A stretch of DNA of 15,457 nucleotides from an uncultured Lachnospiraceae bacterium (GTDB taxonomy: Bacteria; Bacillota; Clostridia; Lachnospirales; Lachnospiraceae). Every line of letters begins with the position of its first letter. Positions within the stretch are counted from its first letter, which is position 1. The position numbers and the translations under genes were made by a program. The stretch covers positions 1 to 15,457 of the forward strand of contig CAJKGK010000041.1 of assembly GCA_905199445.1 (NCBI GenBank). Direction: 5' to 3'. The notes beneath the pieces are model-generated. The model searched no databases. It was not told the origin of the DNA and was given only the letters and a program-made list of their open reading frames with translations. This document shows positions 7,356 to 14,732 of the stretch, piece after piece.

Positions 7356-8888
7356 ATGGATAATCTGGCTGTAAAAATGCAGGGTATCACAAAAATATTT
7401 AACCAAAAAAAAGCCAATGATAACGTGGATTTTTCTCTGAAAAAGGGTTCGATTCACGGACTTTTGGGAGAAAACGGTGCCGGAAAAACCACGCTGATGA
7501 ATGTGCTTTACGGATTATATCGTCAGGAAGAGGGAGATATTTATATTAACGGAAAAAAAGAAGAGATTTCTTCACCCGTAAAGGCAATGTCTCTTGGAAT
7601 CGGTATGGTTCATCAGCACTTTATGCTGGCCCGGCCTCTGACCGTCGTTGAAAATCTCATGCTTGGCCGTAAATCAAGCAGAGGATTTTTGCTGGATACA
7701 AAAAAAGTGGCCTCAGAAATTTCTGAGCTTTCCGATAAATATAAAATGAATGTGGACCCTTATGCCAAGGTTTGGCAGCTGTCTGTTGGTGAGCAGCAGC
7801 GCGTGGAGATTTTGTCTGCCATTTATCAGGGGGCACAGATTTTGATCCTGGATGAGCCTACAGCTGTATTGACGCCAAGCGAGGCTGAAACCTTATTTGA
7901 TACGCTGCGGGAAATGAAACAGGACGGAAAATCAATTATACTGATTACACATAAGCTGGAAGAAATTCTTTCAATTGTTGATGAAGTGACTGTGCTGCGT
8001 GACGGAAAATGGATCGGTTCCCGTCAGGTTGATGCACACACCACAAAACAGGAGCTGACCCAGATGATGGTCGGCCGCGATGTTCTGTTTAATTTCCCGG
8101 AGGTGACCAAAGCGCCTGGTAAGGTGAATCTGTCCATTAAGGACGTGTGCTGTCTGAATGATAAGGGACTTCCTGCACTGGATCATTTTTCACTGGATAT
8201 TCGGGAGGGTGAGGTTGTAGGTCTGGCCGGTGTGGACGGTAATGGCCAGAAGGAACTGTGCGAGGCCATTACCGGTATGAGAAAAATTACCGGAGGTTCT
8301 ATTACGCTTGACGGTAAGGAGATGGCCGGGAAAAAACCGGTGGATTATATCCATGCAGGTGTGTCCCATATTCCGGAAGACCGTCATACAACAGGCCTGG
8401 CTCTTGGATGGAATATACGTAAAAATCTTATCTTAAAAAACTTTAATAAAAAACCATTTGCCAAGCATCATTTGCTGTCCAATAAAAATATTCAGAAATA
8501 TACAGAACAAATGATGAAGGATTACCAGATTAAGGCTCAGTCTGGAGATGATATTGTCAGCGGCCTGTCCGGCGGTAATCAGCAGAAAATTATTCTGGCC
8601 AGAGAGCTGGACGGCGATCCCAATGTTTTGATTGCCAATCAGCCTACAAGAGGCCTGGATATCGGCGCATCAGAGTATGTGCGCCAGAGAATTTTAGAGG
8701 CCAGAAATAAAGGGACAAGCGTTCTGCTTCTGTCCGCCGATTTGGAGGAAATTTTACAGATATCCGATCGTATTGCCGTTATTTATGACGGAAAAATGAT
8801 GGGCATACTGCCCAGAGGCGCATCAGTGGAAGAAATCGGTGCACTGATGCTTGGAAAGAAACAGGAGGAGTCCGCTCATGAAAAGTAA
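7356..8888 (+). CDS. Nucleoside-type ABC importer ATP-binding protein (two ABC domains)
   Basis: A 510-residue double ABC ATPase energising the importer. Domain 1 has Walker A GENGAGKTT (residues 38-46), signature LSVGEQQ and Walker B ILILDEPTA. Domain 2 has a degenerate Walker A, GVDGNGQKEL, with no GKT, a consensus signature LSGGNQQ (404-410) and a VLIANQPTRGLD Walker B. One active and one degenerate site is typical of the sugar/nucleoside (RbsA/NupA-like) class. The start at 7356 has AGGGAGG (7339-7345) ten bases upstream; a longer reading from 7278 would begin inside the terminator hairpin and is rejected. The last 11 bases overlap the first permease gene. Confidence 0.93.
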   Translation: MDNLAVKMQGITKIFNQKKANDNVDFSLKKGSIHGLLGENGAGKTTLMNVLYGLYRQEEGDIYINGKKEEISSPVKAMSLGIGMVHQHFMLARPLTVVENLMLGRKSSRGFLLDTKKVASEISELSDKYKMNVDPYAKVWQLSVGEQQRVEILSAIYQGAQILILDEPTAVLTPSEAETLFDTLREMKQDGKSIILITHKLEEILSIVDEVTVLRDGKWIGSRQVDAHTTKQELTQMMVGRDVLFNFPEVTKAPGKVNLSIKDVCCLNDKGLPALDHFSLDIREGEVVGLAGVDGNGQKELCEAITGMRKITGGSITLDGKEMAGKKPVDYIHAGVSHIPEDRHTTGLALGWNIRKNLILKNFNKKPFAKHHLLSNKNIQKYTEQMMKDYQIKAQSGDDIVSGLSGGNQQKIILARELDGDPNVLIANQPTRGLDIGASEYVRQRILEARNKGTSVLLLSADLEEILQISDRIAVIYDGKMMGILPRGASVEEIGALMLGKKQEESAHEK

Positions 8889-9942
8889 GATTATCAATAC
8901 CGCAGCAAAAACAGCGGCTGCAATCGTTACGATTGTTCTGGCACTGTTTATCGGAGGCATTCTGATCGCCATTTCCGGAAATGATCCGATCGAAGCTTAT
9001 GAGACTCTGTTTCAGGGGGCCTTTGGATCTCAACTTCGGCTTTCCGAGACTTTTGTAAAAATGATACCGCTGACACTGATCGCACTTGGCACATCTATTG
9101 CGTTTAAGAGTCAGCTCTGGAATATTGGCGGTGACGGCCAATTTATCATGGGTGCTGTGCTTTCTACAGCCGTAGGCCTGTACTCTGGCCTTCCGGCATG
9201 GATCCTGCTTCCGCTGTCTATGATTTTTGCCGCTTTAGGCGGTGCACTCTGGGCAGGACTTGCGGGATGGCTGAGAACACGTTTTAACGCCAATGAGGTT
9301 ATCACCACACTGATGCTCAATTATGTGGCAACGTATTTCCTGGCATTTCTTGTGTATGGTCCTATGCAGGACCCGGAAGGCTATGATTATCCTCAGACAG
9401 CCGTGCTGGCCGATGAGCTTCATCTGCCTTTATTTTCGGATAACCTGAGAATTCATGCGGGAATTATTGTGGCAGTGATTGCAGTGATTGTTGTTATCTT
9501 TTTCTGGAAGTCCACTCAGGGTTACAAAACTGATCTGATTGGTCAGGGAGGGATGATTTCCAAATATGCCGGCTTAAATGTGAAACGGACAATTATAGTG
9601 ACAATGATGCTTTCAGGTGCACTGGCCGGACTGGCAGGCTGGACCGAGGTTTATGGTGTTCAGTACAGACTGCTGGAAGGTATATCCAGTGGATACGGTA
9701 ACCTTGCTGTAGTTATTGCACTTCTTGGCGGTTTAAACCCTATCGGAATCTGCGTGGCATCCTTCTTCTTCTCGGCATTGATGGTTGGCGGAGCAACGAT
9801 GCAGCGAATGACAGAGGTTCCTTATTCGGTTGTAGACGTTGTCCAGGGATTAATCATTGTATTTGTTATTACACGTACCGCATTTAATTCGGCCAGTGTC
9901 AAAGCATTTTTCGCAAGGAGGAAGAAACAGCATGTTAAGTGA
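8878..9942 (+). CDS. Nucleoside-type ABC importer permease 1
   Basis: Integral membrane permease of the BPD_transp_2 (branched-chain/ribose/nucleoside) class, 354 residues with about eight to nine hydrophobic segments beginning at residue 10. Diagnostic stretches are SQLWNIGGDGQFIMGA, FNANEVITTLMLNYVATY and the ALLGGLNPIGI motif near the C-terminus, which are shared with NupB-like (YufP-like) subunits. ATG 8878 is preferred to the longer reading from 8851 because AGGAGG (8863-8868) lies nine bases upstream. The gene overlaps the ATPase by 11 bases and the next permease by 11 bases, implying coupled synthesis of the heterodimeric channel. Confidence 0.93.
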   Translation: MKSKIINTAAKTAAAIVTIVLALFIGGILIAISGNDPIEAYETLFQGAFGSQLRLSETFVKMIPLTLIALGTSIAFKSQLWNIGGDGQFIMGAVLSTAVGLYSGLPAWILLPLSMIFAALGGALWAGLAGWLRTRFNANEVITTLMLNYVATYFLAFLVYGPMQDPEGYDYPQTAVLADELHLPLFSDNLRIHAGIIVAVIAVIVVIFFWKSTQGYKTDLIGQGGMISKYAGLNVKRTIIVTMMLSGALAGLAGWTEVYGVQYRLLEGISSGYGNLAVVIALLGGLNPIGICVASFFFSALMVGGATMQRMTEVPYSVVDVVQGLIIVFVITRTAFNSASVKAFFARRKKQHVK

Positions 9943-10876
9943 TATTTTTAGCGTTGGATTTATAGTCAGCCTGCTGGCGGGAACGATCCGTCTGGCAACG
10001 CCGATTCTCCTCCCGGCACTGGGACAGCTTTATACGCAGCGTGCCGGAATTCTTAATCTGGGTGTGGAGGGCACCATGACCATCGGTGCTGTTTCAGGTT
10101 TTATCTGTGCTTTCCTTACCGGAAATCTCTGGGTGGGAATGCTTGCAGGTATTGTTTTTGGAACGCTTTGGTCGGGGATTATGGCATGGCTGAGTGTAAC
10201 GATGAGAGCTAATCAGGTGATTGCCGGTATTGGATTGAATATCCTTGGCGGCGGTGTGGCTGTCTATGCATACCGTGTCGTATTCGGTATTCAAAGTCTC
10301 CCGCCTCAGGTGGATCCGTTTCCAACATTGGCCATCCCTTTACTTTCCGATATTCCGGTGATTGGACCGATTTTCTTCCAGCATAACATCCTTGTGTATC
10401 TGGCGTTTATTATGGTTGCTGTTACATGGTTTGTTCTGGAAAAAACTACATTTGGACTGAAGATCAAAGCTGTGGGCGAACATCCACGGGCTGCGGATTC
10501 CAAGGGAATCAGTGTTGCGGGAATTCGTTACAGTGCCGTTTTAATCGGCGGTGCCTATGCCGGAGCTGCCGGTGCCTTTTTATCCATTGGATATATGAAT
10601 ATGTTCACTGAATCGATTGTCAGCGGCCGCGGTTTTATCGCCGTATCGGTTGTTGTTTTTGCCAGATTTATGCCTGTAAAAGCGATGTGGGGTGCATTGA
10701 TTTTCGGTTTTGCCAGTGCACTTCAGGTTCGTCTGCAGGCGATGGGAATCGATATTGCGAATCAGATCATGCTGATGCTTCCGTATGTTTTGACAATTAT
10801 TGCACTGATCAGTGCGTCTAAAAAGGCAGAATTTCCAAGTGCGTATACAAAGCCTTATTCACGTCTGGAACGTTAG
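9932..10876 (+). CDS. Nucleoside-type ABC importer permease 2
   Basis: Second permease of the importer, 314 residues, BPD_transp_2 class, with about eight hydrophobic segments. The motif QRAGILNLGVEGTMTIGA near residues 34-51 is characteristic of the NupC-like (YufQ-like) partner. GEHPRAADSKGISV in the cytoplasmic loop is the probable ATPase-docking region. ATG 9932 has AAGGAGG (9915-9921) ten bases upstream; an in-frame reading from 9857 would run through the end of permease 1 and is not supported. It pairs with permease 1 to form the membrane channel. Confidence 0.93.
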   Translation: MLSDIFSVGFIVSLLAGTIRLATPILLPALGQLYTQRAGILNLGVEGTMTIGAVSGFICAFLTGNLWVGMLAGIVFGTLWSGIMAWLSVTMRANQVIAGIGLNILGGGVAVYAYRVVFGIQSLPPQVDPFPTLAIPLLSDIPVIGPIFFQHNILVYLAFIMVAVTWFVLEKTTFGLKIKAVGEHPRAADSKGISVAGIRYSAVLIGGAYAGAAGAFLSIGYMNMFTESIVSGRGFIAVSVVVFARFMPVKAMWGALIFGFASALQVRLQAMGIDIANQIMLMLPYVLTIIALISASKKAEFPSAYTKPYSRLER

Positions 10877-10925
10877 GTTAAAGGCTGTTTATGTGGAGGC
10901 TTTCAGTTGATAATCGGAGGCTTTT

Positions 10926-11444
10926 ATGAATAAAAAAACTTCAATAGCGACAACATTGTTTCTTCTGGCTGTATTACTTTTGACAGGCGTCTGGTATTAC
11001 AGCCAGAAAACGCCGTCCCAGGAACGGGCAATTTTAAGAGTTAAAGAATTTGCTCAGGCCGTTAATTATGAATATGAAAATCCGGAAAAAATTTATCCTT
11101 ATCTGACTGAAGCACTGCGTGATCAGATGCCAAGGTCGGAATTTGTAGATGCCTTTAAAAAGGAGCGGTCATATCCTTATCTGACACCGCTGTTTATCAA
11201 TTATGAGTCTATCGAAATGGCTCCGGATTTGAAAAGCGGAACCGCATATTTTTCTCAGGCCGCAAGGCTTCCGGGAATGACTTATGAAGTTCCTTTTGTC
11301 TATGAAAATGGTGATTATTATATGGATATTTTTCATGAATTTGCGGACGGAAGTTATCTGGAAAAATTTAAAACACTGGATGGACAGTCGGATTGGGTAG
11401 ACGGCATTTTCCCAAATACGATGGAGACGGAAAGAAGTGAGTAA
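10926..11444 (+). CDS. Uncharacterised membrane-anchored extracytoplasmic protein
   Basis: I do not recognise this 172-residue protein. Residues 1-5 are positively charged (MNKKT) and residues about 6-26 form one hydrophobic segment ending in VWYY. There is no lipobox cysteine, so it should stay as an uncleaved N-terminal anchor or be cleaved by ordinary signal peptidase, with the rest outside the membrane. The remaining roughly 145 residues are aromatic-rich and mixed alpha/beta in look (YPYLTEALRDQM, PFVYENGDYYMDIF), reminiscent of small NTF2-like or DUF4878-like folds, but this is a guess. CGGAGG (10915-10920) precedes the start after a 49-base gap, and the end overlaps the FAD subunit. 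Its position between importer and hydroxylase suggests an accessory role for uptake; that is inference. Confidence 0.8.
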   Translation: MNKKTSIATTLFLLAVLLLTGVWYYSQKTPSQERAILRVKEFAQAVNYEYENPEKIYPYLTEALRDQMPRSEFVDAFKKERSYPYLTPLFINYESIEMAPDLKSGTAYFSQAARLPGMTYEVPFVYENGDYYMDIFHEFADGSYLEKFKTLDGQSDWVDGIFPNTMETERSE

Positions 11445-12318
11445 AATGTATTTTGAAAGACCGGACAATATGGCGCAGGCGCTGTCTGCGCTGACGTCGT
11501 CTAAGGCCAAAGCGTTGGCCGGCGGAACCAACATTATGGTTGATATTAAAAAAGGCCGGGAAACGGGCAGCCACTTTGTGTCACTGGATGCTCTGGATGA
11601 ACTGAAAAAAATCGAAGACAAAGCAGACGGGATTCACGTTGGATCACTTGTGACTTTTACTATGCTGGAGGAAGCTATGGCCGGGTATCCCAAGGCGTAT
11701 AAGGCCTTACTCCAGGCCGGGGCATCGGTGGGCGGACCACAGATCAGAAACCGGGGAACCATAGGCGGCAATATTTTATGTGCATCTCCCTCATCGGACA
11801 GTATGCCGGCGCTTCTTGTGCTGGATGCGTCCCTTGAGCTGATCCGTCTTGAAAGTCAGGGGAATGTTCAAAAACGTTATATACCGCTGGAAGGCTTCGT
11901 TACCGGTGTCAGAAAGACCGGGCTTTTGGATAATGAATTGCTGACACAGATTGTACTTCCAATCAAAAAAGGGAATTCCTGCTTCTATAAGGCCGGTACA
12001 AGAAATGCCATGGCGATCTCTGTAGTCAACGGTGCCCTGTATGTAGAGGTTTCTGATAAGGGGATCATTGAGCGTGCGGCGGCAGCCTTTGGTTCTGTGG
12101 CCCCTGTGGTTGTGCGCACCCCGAAGGTGGAAGCACAGCTTAAGGGAATGGCAGCCCACGATGTATTTAGAGATGATTTTATGGATGAATTAAAAAATAT
12201 CCTTGCAGAGGAGATTGCTCCGATCAGCGATCTTAGAGGAACAGATGCCTACCGTCAGATGGTGGCCGGTAATATTCTGGAGGAGAATTTAAAAACATTG
12301 TTGGAAGGATGGAGATAA
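11437..12318 (+). CDS. Molybdenum hydroxylase FAD-binding (medium) subunit
   Basis: FAD subunit of the xanthine-dehydrogenase-type enzyme, 293 residues, carrying electrons from the iron-sulfur clusters to the final acceptor. The N-terminal FAD-binding domain has AGGTNIMVDIK (about residues 28-38) and IRNRGTIGGNI followed by SPSSDSMPALLVLDA, the two classical flavin-contacting loops. The C-terminal part matches the CO-dehydrogenase flavoprotein C-terminal fold (KAGTRNAMAIS, AFGSVAPVVVRTP). No extra iron-sulfur motif of the 4-hydroxybenzoyl-CoA reductase type is visible. The start is uncertain: GTG 11437 overlaps the previous gene by 8 bases with GGAG ten bases upstream, while ATG 11446 gives a protein three residues shorter. 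The iron-sulfur subunit follows after one base. The acceptor, possibly NAD+ or a ferredoxin, cannot be told from the sequence. Confidence 0.9.
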   Translation: MSKMYFERPDNMAQALSALTSSKAKALAGGTNIMVDIKKGRETGSHFVSLDALDELKKIEDKADGIHVGSLVTFTMLEEAMAGYPKAYKALLQAGASVGGPQIRNRGTIGGNILCASPSSDSMPALLVLDASLELIRLESQGNVQKRYIPLEGFVTGVRKTGLLDNELLTQIVLPIKKGNSCFYKAGTRNAMAISVVNGALYVEVSDKGIIERAAAAFGSVAPVVVRTPKVEAQLKGMAAHDVFRDDFMDELKNILAEEIAPISDLRGTDAYRQMVAGNILEENLKTLLEGWR

Positions 12319-12319
12319 A

Positions 12320-12808
12320 ATGAGCGTTGAGAATAAAGATGACTTTGTACTGAAATGTCGGGTAAACGGCGAGGATGTATCGGTTAATGTTCCGGTTTGT
12401 GCAACGCTGCTTTATGTTCTCAGGGAAGTGCTTCATCTGACCGGCACAAAGGAAGGTTGCGGCGAAGGCGAGTGCGGAGCGTGTACGGTTGTGGTTAATG
12501 GGGAAAATGTAAACAGCTGTATTTTTCCGGCTATTCAGGCTCAAAACAGTGAGATTTTAACCATCGAAGGCGTGGAAAAGGACGCAAAACTTTCCAGAAT
12601 CCAGCAGGCCTATGTGGATCACGGTGCTGTTCAGTGCGGCTTTTGCTCCCCGGGAATGATTCTTTCTACAAGTGTGCTTCTTCAAAAACACCCCAACCCT
12701 ACAGAGGAAGAAATCCGCAGAGGATTGTCCGGAAATACATGCCGTTGTACCGGCTATCAGGCAATGGTCGATACGGTTCGGGCTTTGGCAGAGAATCAGG
12801 AACAGTAA
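12320..12808 (+). CDS. Molybdenum hydroxylase 2Fe-2S (small) subunit
   Basis: Iron-sulfur subunit of the xanthine-dehydrogenase-type enzyme, 162 residues, the usual size. Two clusters are encoded. The plant-ferredoxin-like N-terminal domain has Cys47, Cys52, Cys55 and Cys67 (C-x4-C-x2-C-x11-C, GCGEGECGACT). The helical C-terminal domain has Cys106, Cys109, Cys141 and Cys143 (CGFC ... CRC). All eight ligands are intact, so the subunit should be functional. It relays electrons from the Mo centre to FAD. It starts one base after the stop of the FAD subunit gene, with AAGGATGGAG just upstream, and it is the last gene of the operon. Confidence 0.95.
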   Translation: MSVENKDDFVLKCRVNGEDVSVNVPVCATLLYVLREVLHLTGTKEGCGEGECGACTVVVNGENVNSCIFPAIQAQNSEILTIEGVEKDAKLSRIQQAYVDHGAVQCGFCSPGMILSTSVLLQKHPNPTEEEIRRGLSGNTCRCTGYQAMVDTVRALAENQEQ

Positions 12809-12897
12809 CCGTCGCTTGAATGGTCATGGCCAGAGGGTGACTGGCAGAACATACGGCTGTGACGGCATAAGAGAACAATGGAATGATATGGATTTTA
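12809..12897 (+). other. 3' untranslated stretch of the purine operon
   Basis: Between the last stop codon and the terminator I find no supported gene. A small hairpin GCCAG-n7-CTGGC (about 12829-12845) is the only local structure I noticed. Confidence 0.4.
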
Positions 12898-12944
12898 GAG
12901 CTTGACATACCCCTTCCGTGGGGGCAAAGTCAAGCTCATTTTTT
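12898..12944 (+). terminator. Intrinsic terminator of the purine operon
   Basis: GAGCTTGAC (12898-12906) pairs with GTCAAGCTC (12929-12937); an inner CCCC/GGGG stem extends the hairpin, and ATTTTTT follows. It closes the operon about 90 bases after the last stop codon and marks the left border of the accessory patch. Confidence 0.92.
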
Positions 12945-13009
12945 ATGGTTTTATTTCCTTTATACATACCAGGATCGTGACTGCTGTTAAATTGGATAGG
13001 GGGATAAAA

Positions 13010-13075
13010 ATGTTTACAGAAATTAGAAAAACAGTGACGCCAGGTCTTTTTGCAGCTTTTTTTGCGTTTGTATGA
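13010..13075 (+). CDS. 21-codon ORF stub, possibly a truncated membrane-protein gene
   Basis: ATG 13010 is preceded by AGGGGG (12998-13003) at a good distance, and the frame reads MFTEIRKTVTPGLFAAFFAF plus one valine before TGA at 13073-13075. The last ten residues are hydrophobic, like the beginning of a first transmembrane helix, and then the frame stops just where composition turns AT-rich and the convergent TetR gene ends 21 bases later. It looks like the 5' end of a transporter-like gene whose remainder was lost when the patch arrived. A genuine short peptide cannot be excluded. I do not recognise the family. Confidence 0.35.
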   Translation: MFTEIRKTVTPGLFAAFFAFV

Positions 13076-13096
13076 TGATTAATTTAAGGATAAATT

Positions 13097-13660
13097 TTAT
13101 AAAATTGGATCAATAACAGCTCGAAAATAATGGTCTAATTCTTCTGGTGAAAGAGATTTTTGTTTTTTTAACCACCATAGAACCATTTCAACGAAGCTAC
13201 TAGAAGTATGATTTACAAGAAACTCTTTCGGTAGGTCTTGGTTATGTTTTCGATTTTGATTGATAAACTGTGCTTGTATCAATTCGTTTAGGCTGTCTTT
13301 AAAATATCGTAAAAAAATATCGCTACTTTCACAAGAAAGTAATCCTAAAACATTATTATCATTTTCTTGCAAATGGTGTAGGAGATGACAGAAAACAGAA
13401 TGTGGGGCTTCTTGATTTGAGTACAAGCCATGCGTCTGAGCATTATCCATAGCGCTGTCAATAATATGACCAAACAATTCCTTGCAGACTGCCTGTAGCA
13501 ACTCATCTTTTGTTTCAAAATGAGCATAAAAAGTACTTCTGCCAATATTGGCACTATCGAGTATTTCCTGTACTGTAATTCGATTATAACTCTTGGTTTC
13601 AAGTAATATTGTAAAAGCTATGAAAATAGCCTCTCTTGTTTTTTGTTGTCGTCTGTCCAT
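13097..13660 (-). CDS. TetR/AcrR family transcriptional regulator
   Basis: A 187-residue TetR-type regulator. Residues about 8-55 form the helix-turn-helix: REAIFIAFTILLETKSYNRI, TVQEILDSANIGRSTFYAHF, then ETKDELL, the canonical family pattern. The ligand domain ends with FVEMVLWWLKKQ-SLSPEELDHYF, resembling the C-terminal domain found in many Firmicute TetR proteins. GGAGG lies 7-8 bases before the ATG on the minus strand. It is divergent from the broken EamA transporter and shares the 150-base intergenic region containing two related palindromes, so it probably repressed that transporter. Codons are AT-rich compared with the purine operon, suggesting transfer. The inducer is unknown. Confidence 0.9.
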   Translation of the reverse strand: MDRRQQKTREAIFIAFTILLETKSYNRITVQEILDSANIGRSTFYAHFETKDELLQAVCKELFGHIIDSAMDNAQTHGLYSNQEAPHSVFCHLLHHLQENDNNVLGLLSCESSDIFLRYFKDSLNELIQAQFINQNRKHNQDLPKEFLVNHTSSSFVEMVLWWLKKQKSLSPEELDHYFRAVIDPIL

Positions 13661-13686
13661 AGTTTTCCTCCGTACAAAACCTTAAA

Positions 13687-13703
13687 AGTGTTCGGTAACT
13701 TAC
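13687..13703. promoter_or_regulatory. Candidate TetR operator, copy 1
   Basis: AGTGTTCGGTAACTTAC, with imperfect dyad GTTC-GG-TAAC, lies about 25 bases upstream of the TetR start codon. It matches copy 2 at 14 of 17 positions. Confidence 0.5.
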
Positions 13704-13722
13704 ATTTTTGTTGATTTGATTA

Positions 13723-13752
13723 TTGCTTCAGAACGTAAAAACATGATACAAT
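13723..13752 (+). promoter_or_regulatory. Possible promoter of the EamA transporter
   Basis: TTGCTT (13723-13728, four of six to the -35 consensus) and TACAAT (13747-13752, five of six) are separated by 18 bases. Transcription would begin near 13759, directly at operator copy 2. Confidence 0.45.
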
Positions 13753-13759
13753 CGAACAA

Positions 13760-13776
13760 AGTGTTAGATAACATAC
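13760..13776. promoter_or_regulatory. Candidate TetR operator, copy 2
   Basis: AGTGTTAGATAACATAC contains the perfect inverted repeat TGTTA-GA-TAACA (13762-13773). It sits between the possible transporter promoter and its ribosome binding site, where a bound repressor would block transcription. Confidence 0.55.
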
Positions 13777-13811
13777 AGATTATACTGTATTATATTAGGA
13801 GTGCCAAGAAG

Positions 13812-14631
13812 ATGAAAACAAAACAAAATGTAAAAAAAAGGGATTGTATTTGCGATACTTGCGGCTGCATTGTATGCCATAAATGCTCCTTTTTCTAAGA
13901 TATTATTGAATTTTATACCACCAACTTTAATGGCTGGATTTCTTTATGTTGGTGCAGGTGTAGGAATGGTTGTTATTGCTGTCATCAGAAAAATACAGAA
14001 AAGCGAAGTGAAAGAAGCAAAATTGACAAAGGCGGAATTGCCATACACAATCGCGATGATTGTTTTGGATATTGCAGCTCCTATTTTTCTGTTGTTTGGA
14101 TGAAACGCTACAACAGCCGCAAATGCATCATTATTAAATAATTTTGAAATTGTAGCGACTGCGATTATCGCACTTATGGTATTTAAAGAAAAAATCAGTG
14201 CAAGACTTTGGCTTGTTCTTCTTGCGGCAGTTTGCTGGGGATTTGAAAATAACTGCACGAGAAAAATATCATCAAAAGATCCTTTACAGATTGTTCTGTT
14301 AAAAGGTATTTTCTCGGGTATGGGGTCTATCATCATCGGTCTGTGTATTGGAGAACAGATAGAAGTTCCTTGGAGTATTGTTGCAGTTCTTGCTCTCGGT
14401 TTTGTGGCTTATGGTCTGAGCATTGATTTTTATGTATATGCCCAGAGGCTACTTGGTGCGGCACGCACGAGTGCTTACTACGCTGTTGCTCCGTTTATAG
14501 CGGCTATCCTTTCGCTGATAATTTTTAAGGAAATACCGGATATAAATTATTTCATTGCACTTATGTTAATGATAATTGGTGCTTGGCTTTCTTCAAAAGA
14601 TAAACCGCTAATCAAGAAAAAGAAAATGTAA
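13812..14631 (+). pseudogene. Broken EamA/DMT-family transporter
   Basis: Remnant of a ten-helix drug/metabolite transporter. The start ATG 13812 has AGGAG (13797-13801) ten bases upstream and opens MKTKQNVKK. At an 8-A tract (13832-13839) the frame must shift by one base to continue as GIVFAILAAALYAINAPFSK. It is then open to an in-frame TGA (14101-14103), which interrupts the conserved stretch LLFG-stop-NATTAANASLLNNFE, and resumes in the same frame to TAA at 14631, including CWGFENNCTR and LGAARTSAYYAVAP. The span of 820 bases is 273 codons plus one base, as a single inserted A predicts. After FKEKISARLW about 25-30 residues expected from the family seem deleted. With these lesions it is most likely non-functional. 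Repair of the A tract alone would not restore it. Confidence 0.88.
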
Positions 14632-14706
14632 AATAGATAATTTGTTTTAATAGTTATTTTTAGTTTGCTATTCAATCAAACATAACAGAATATTTGAATG
14701 ACTGAA

Positions 14707-14732
14707 AACATCGTAGCAATACGGTGTTTTTT
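14707..14732 (+). terminator. Intrinsic terminator after the transporter pseudogene
   Basis: AACATCGTA (14707-14715) pairs with TACGGTGTT (14720-14728) with one G-T pair, around a GCAA tetraloop, followed by six T. It lies about 75 bases after the pseudogene stop. Confidence 0.8.

Noticed and set aside
12809..12897. Extra small gene or ncRNA after the 2Fe-2S subunit
   Set aside because: Open frames here merely run on from out-of-frame readings of the iron-sulfur gene and show no start signals or recognisable sequence.
1..13000. A purine (guanine/adenine) or xanthine riboswitch controlling the operon
   Set aside because: I looked upstream of the regulator, deaminase and transporter genes and did not see the conserved loop sequences of the purine riboswitch; the leader at 1364-1412 is too short.
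13010..13075. Type I toxin peptide
   Set aside because: Although short and hydrophobic at the end, it is only 21 residues with half of them polar, and no antisense RNA promoter was recognised opposite it.
14101..14103. TGA in the EamA gene as a selenocysteine or recoded codon
   Set aside because: The family has no known selenocysteine at this place, no recoding structure was seen, and the gene has other lesions.
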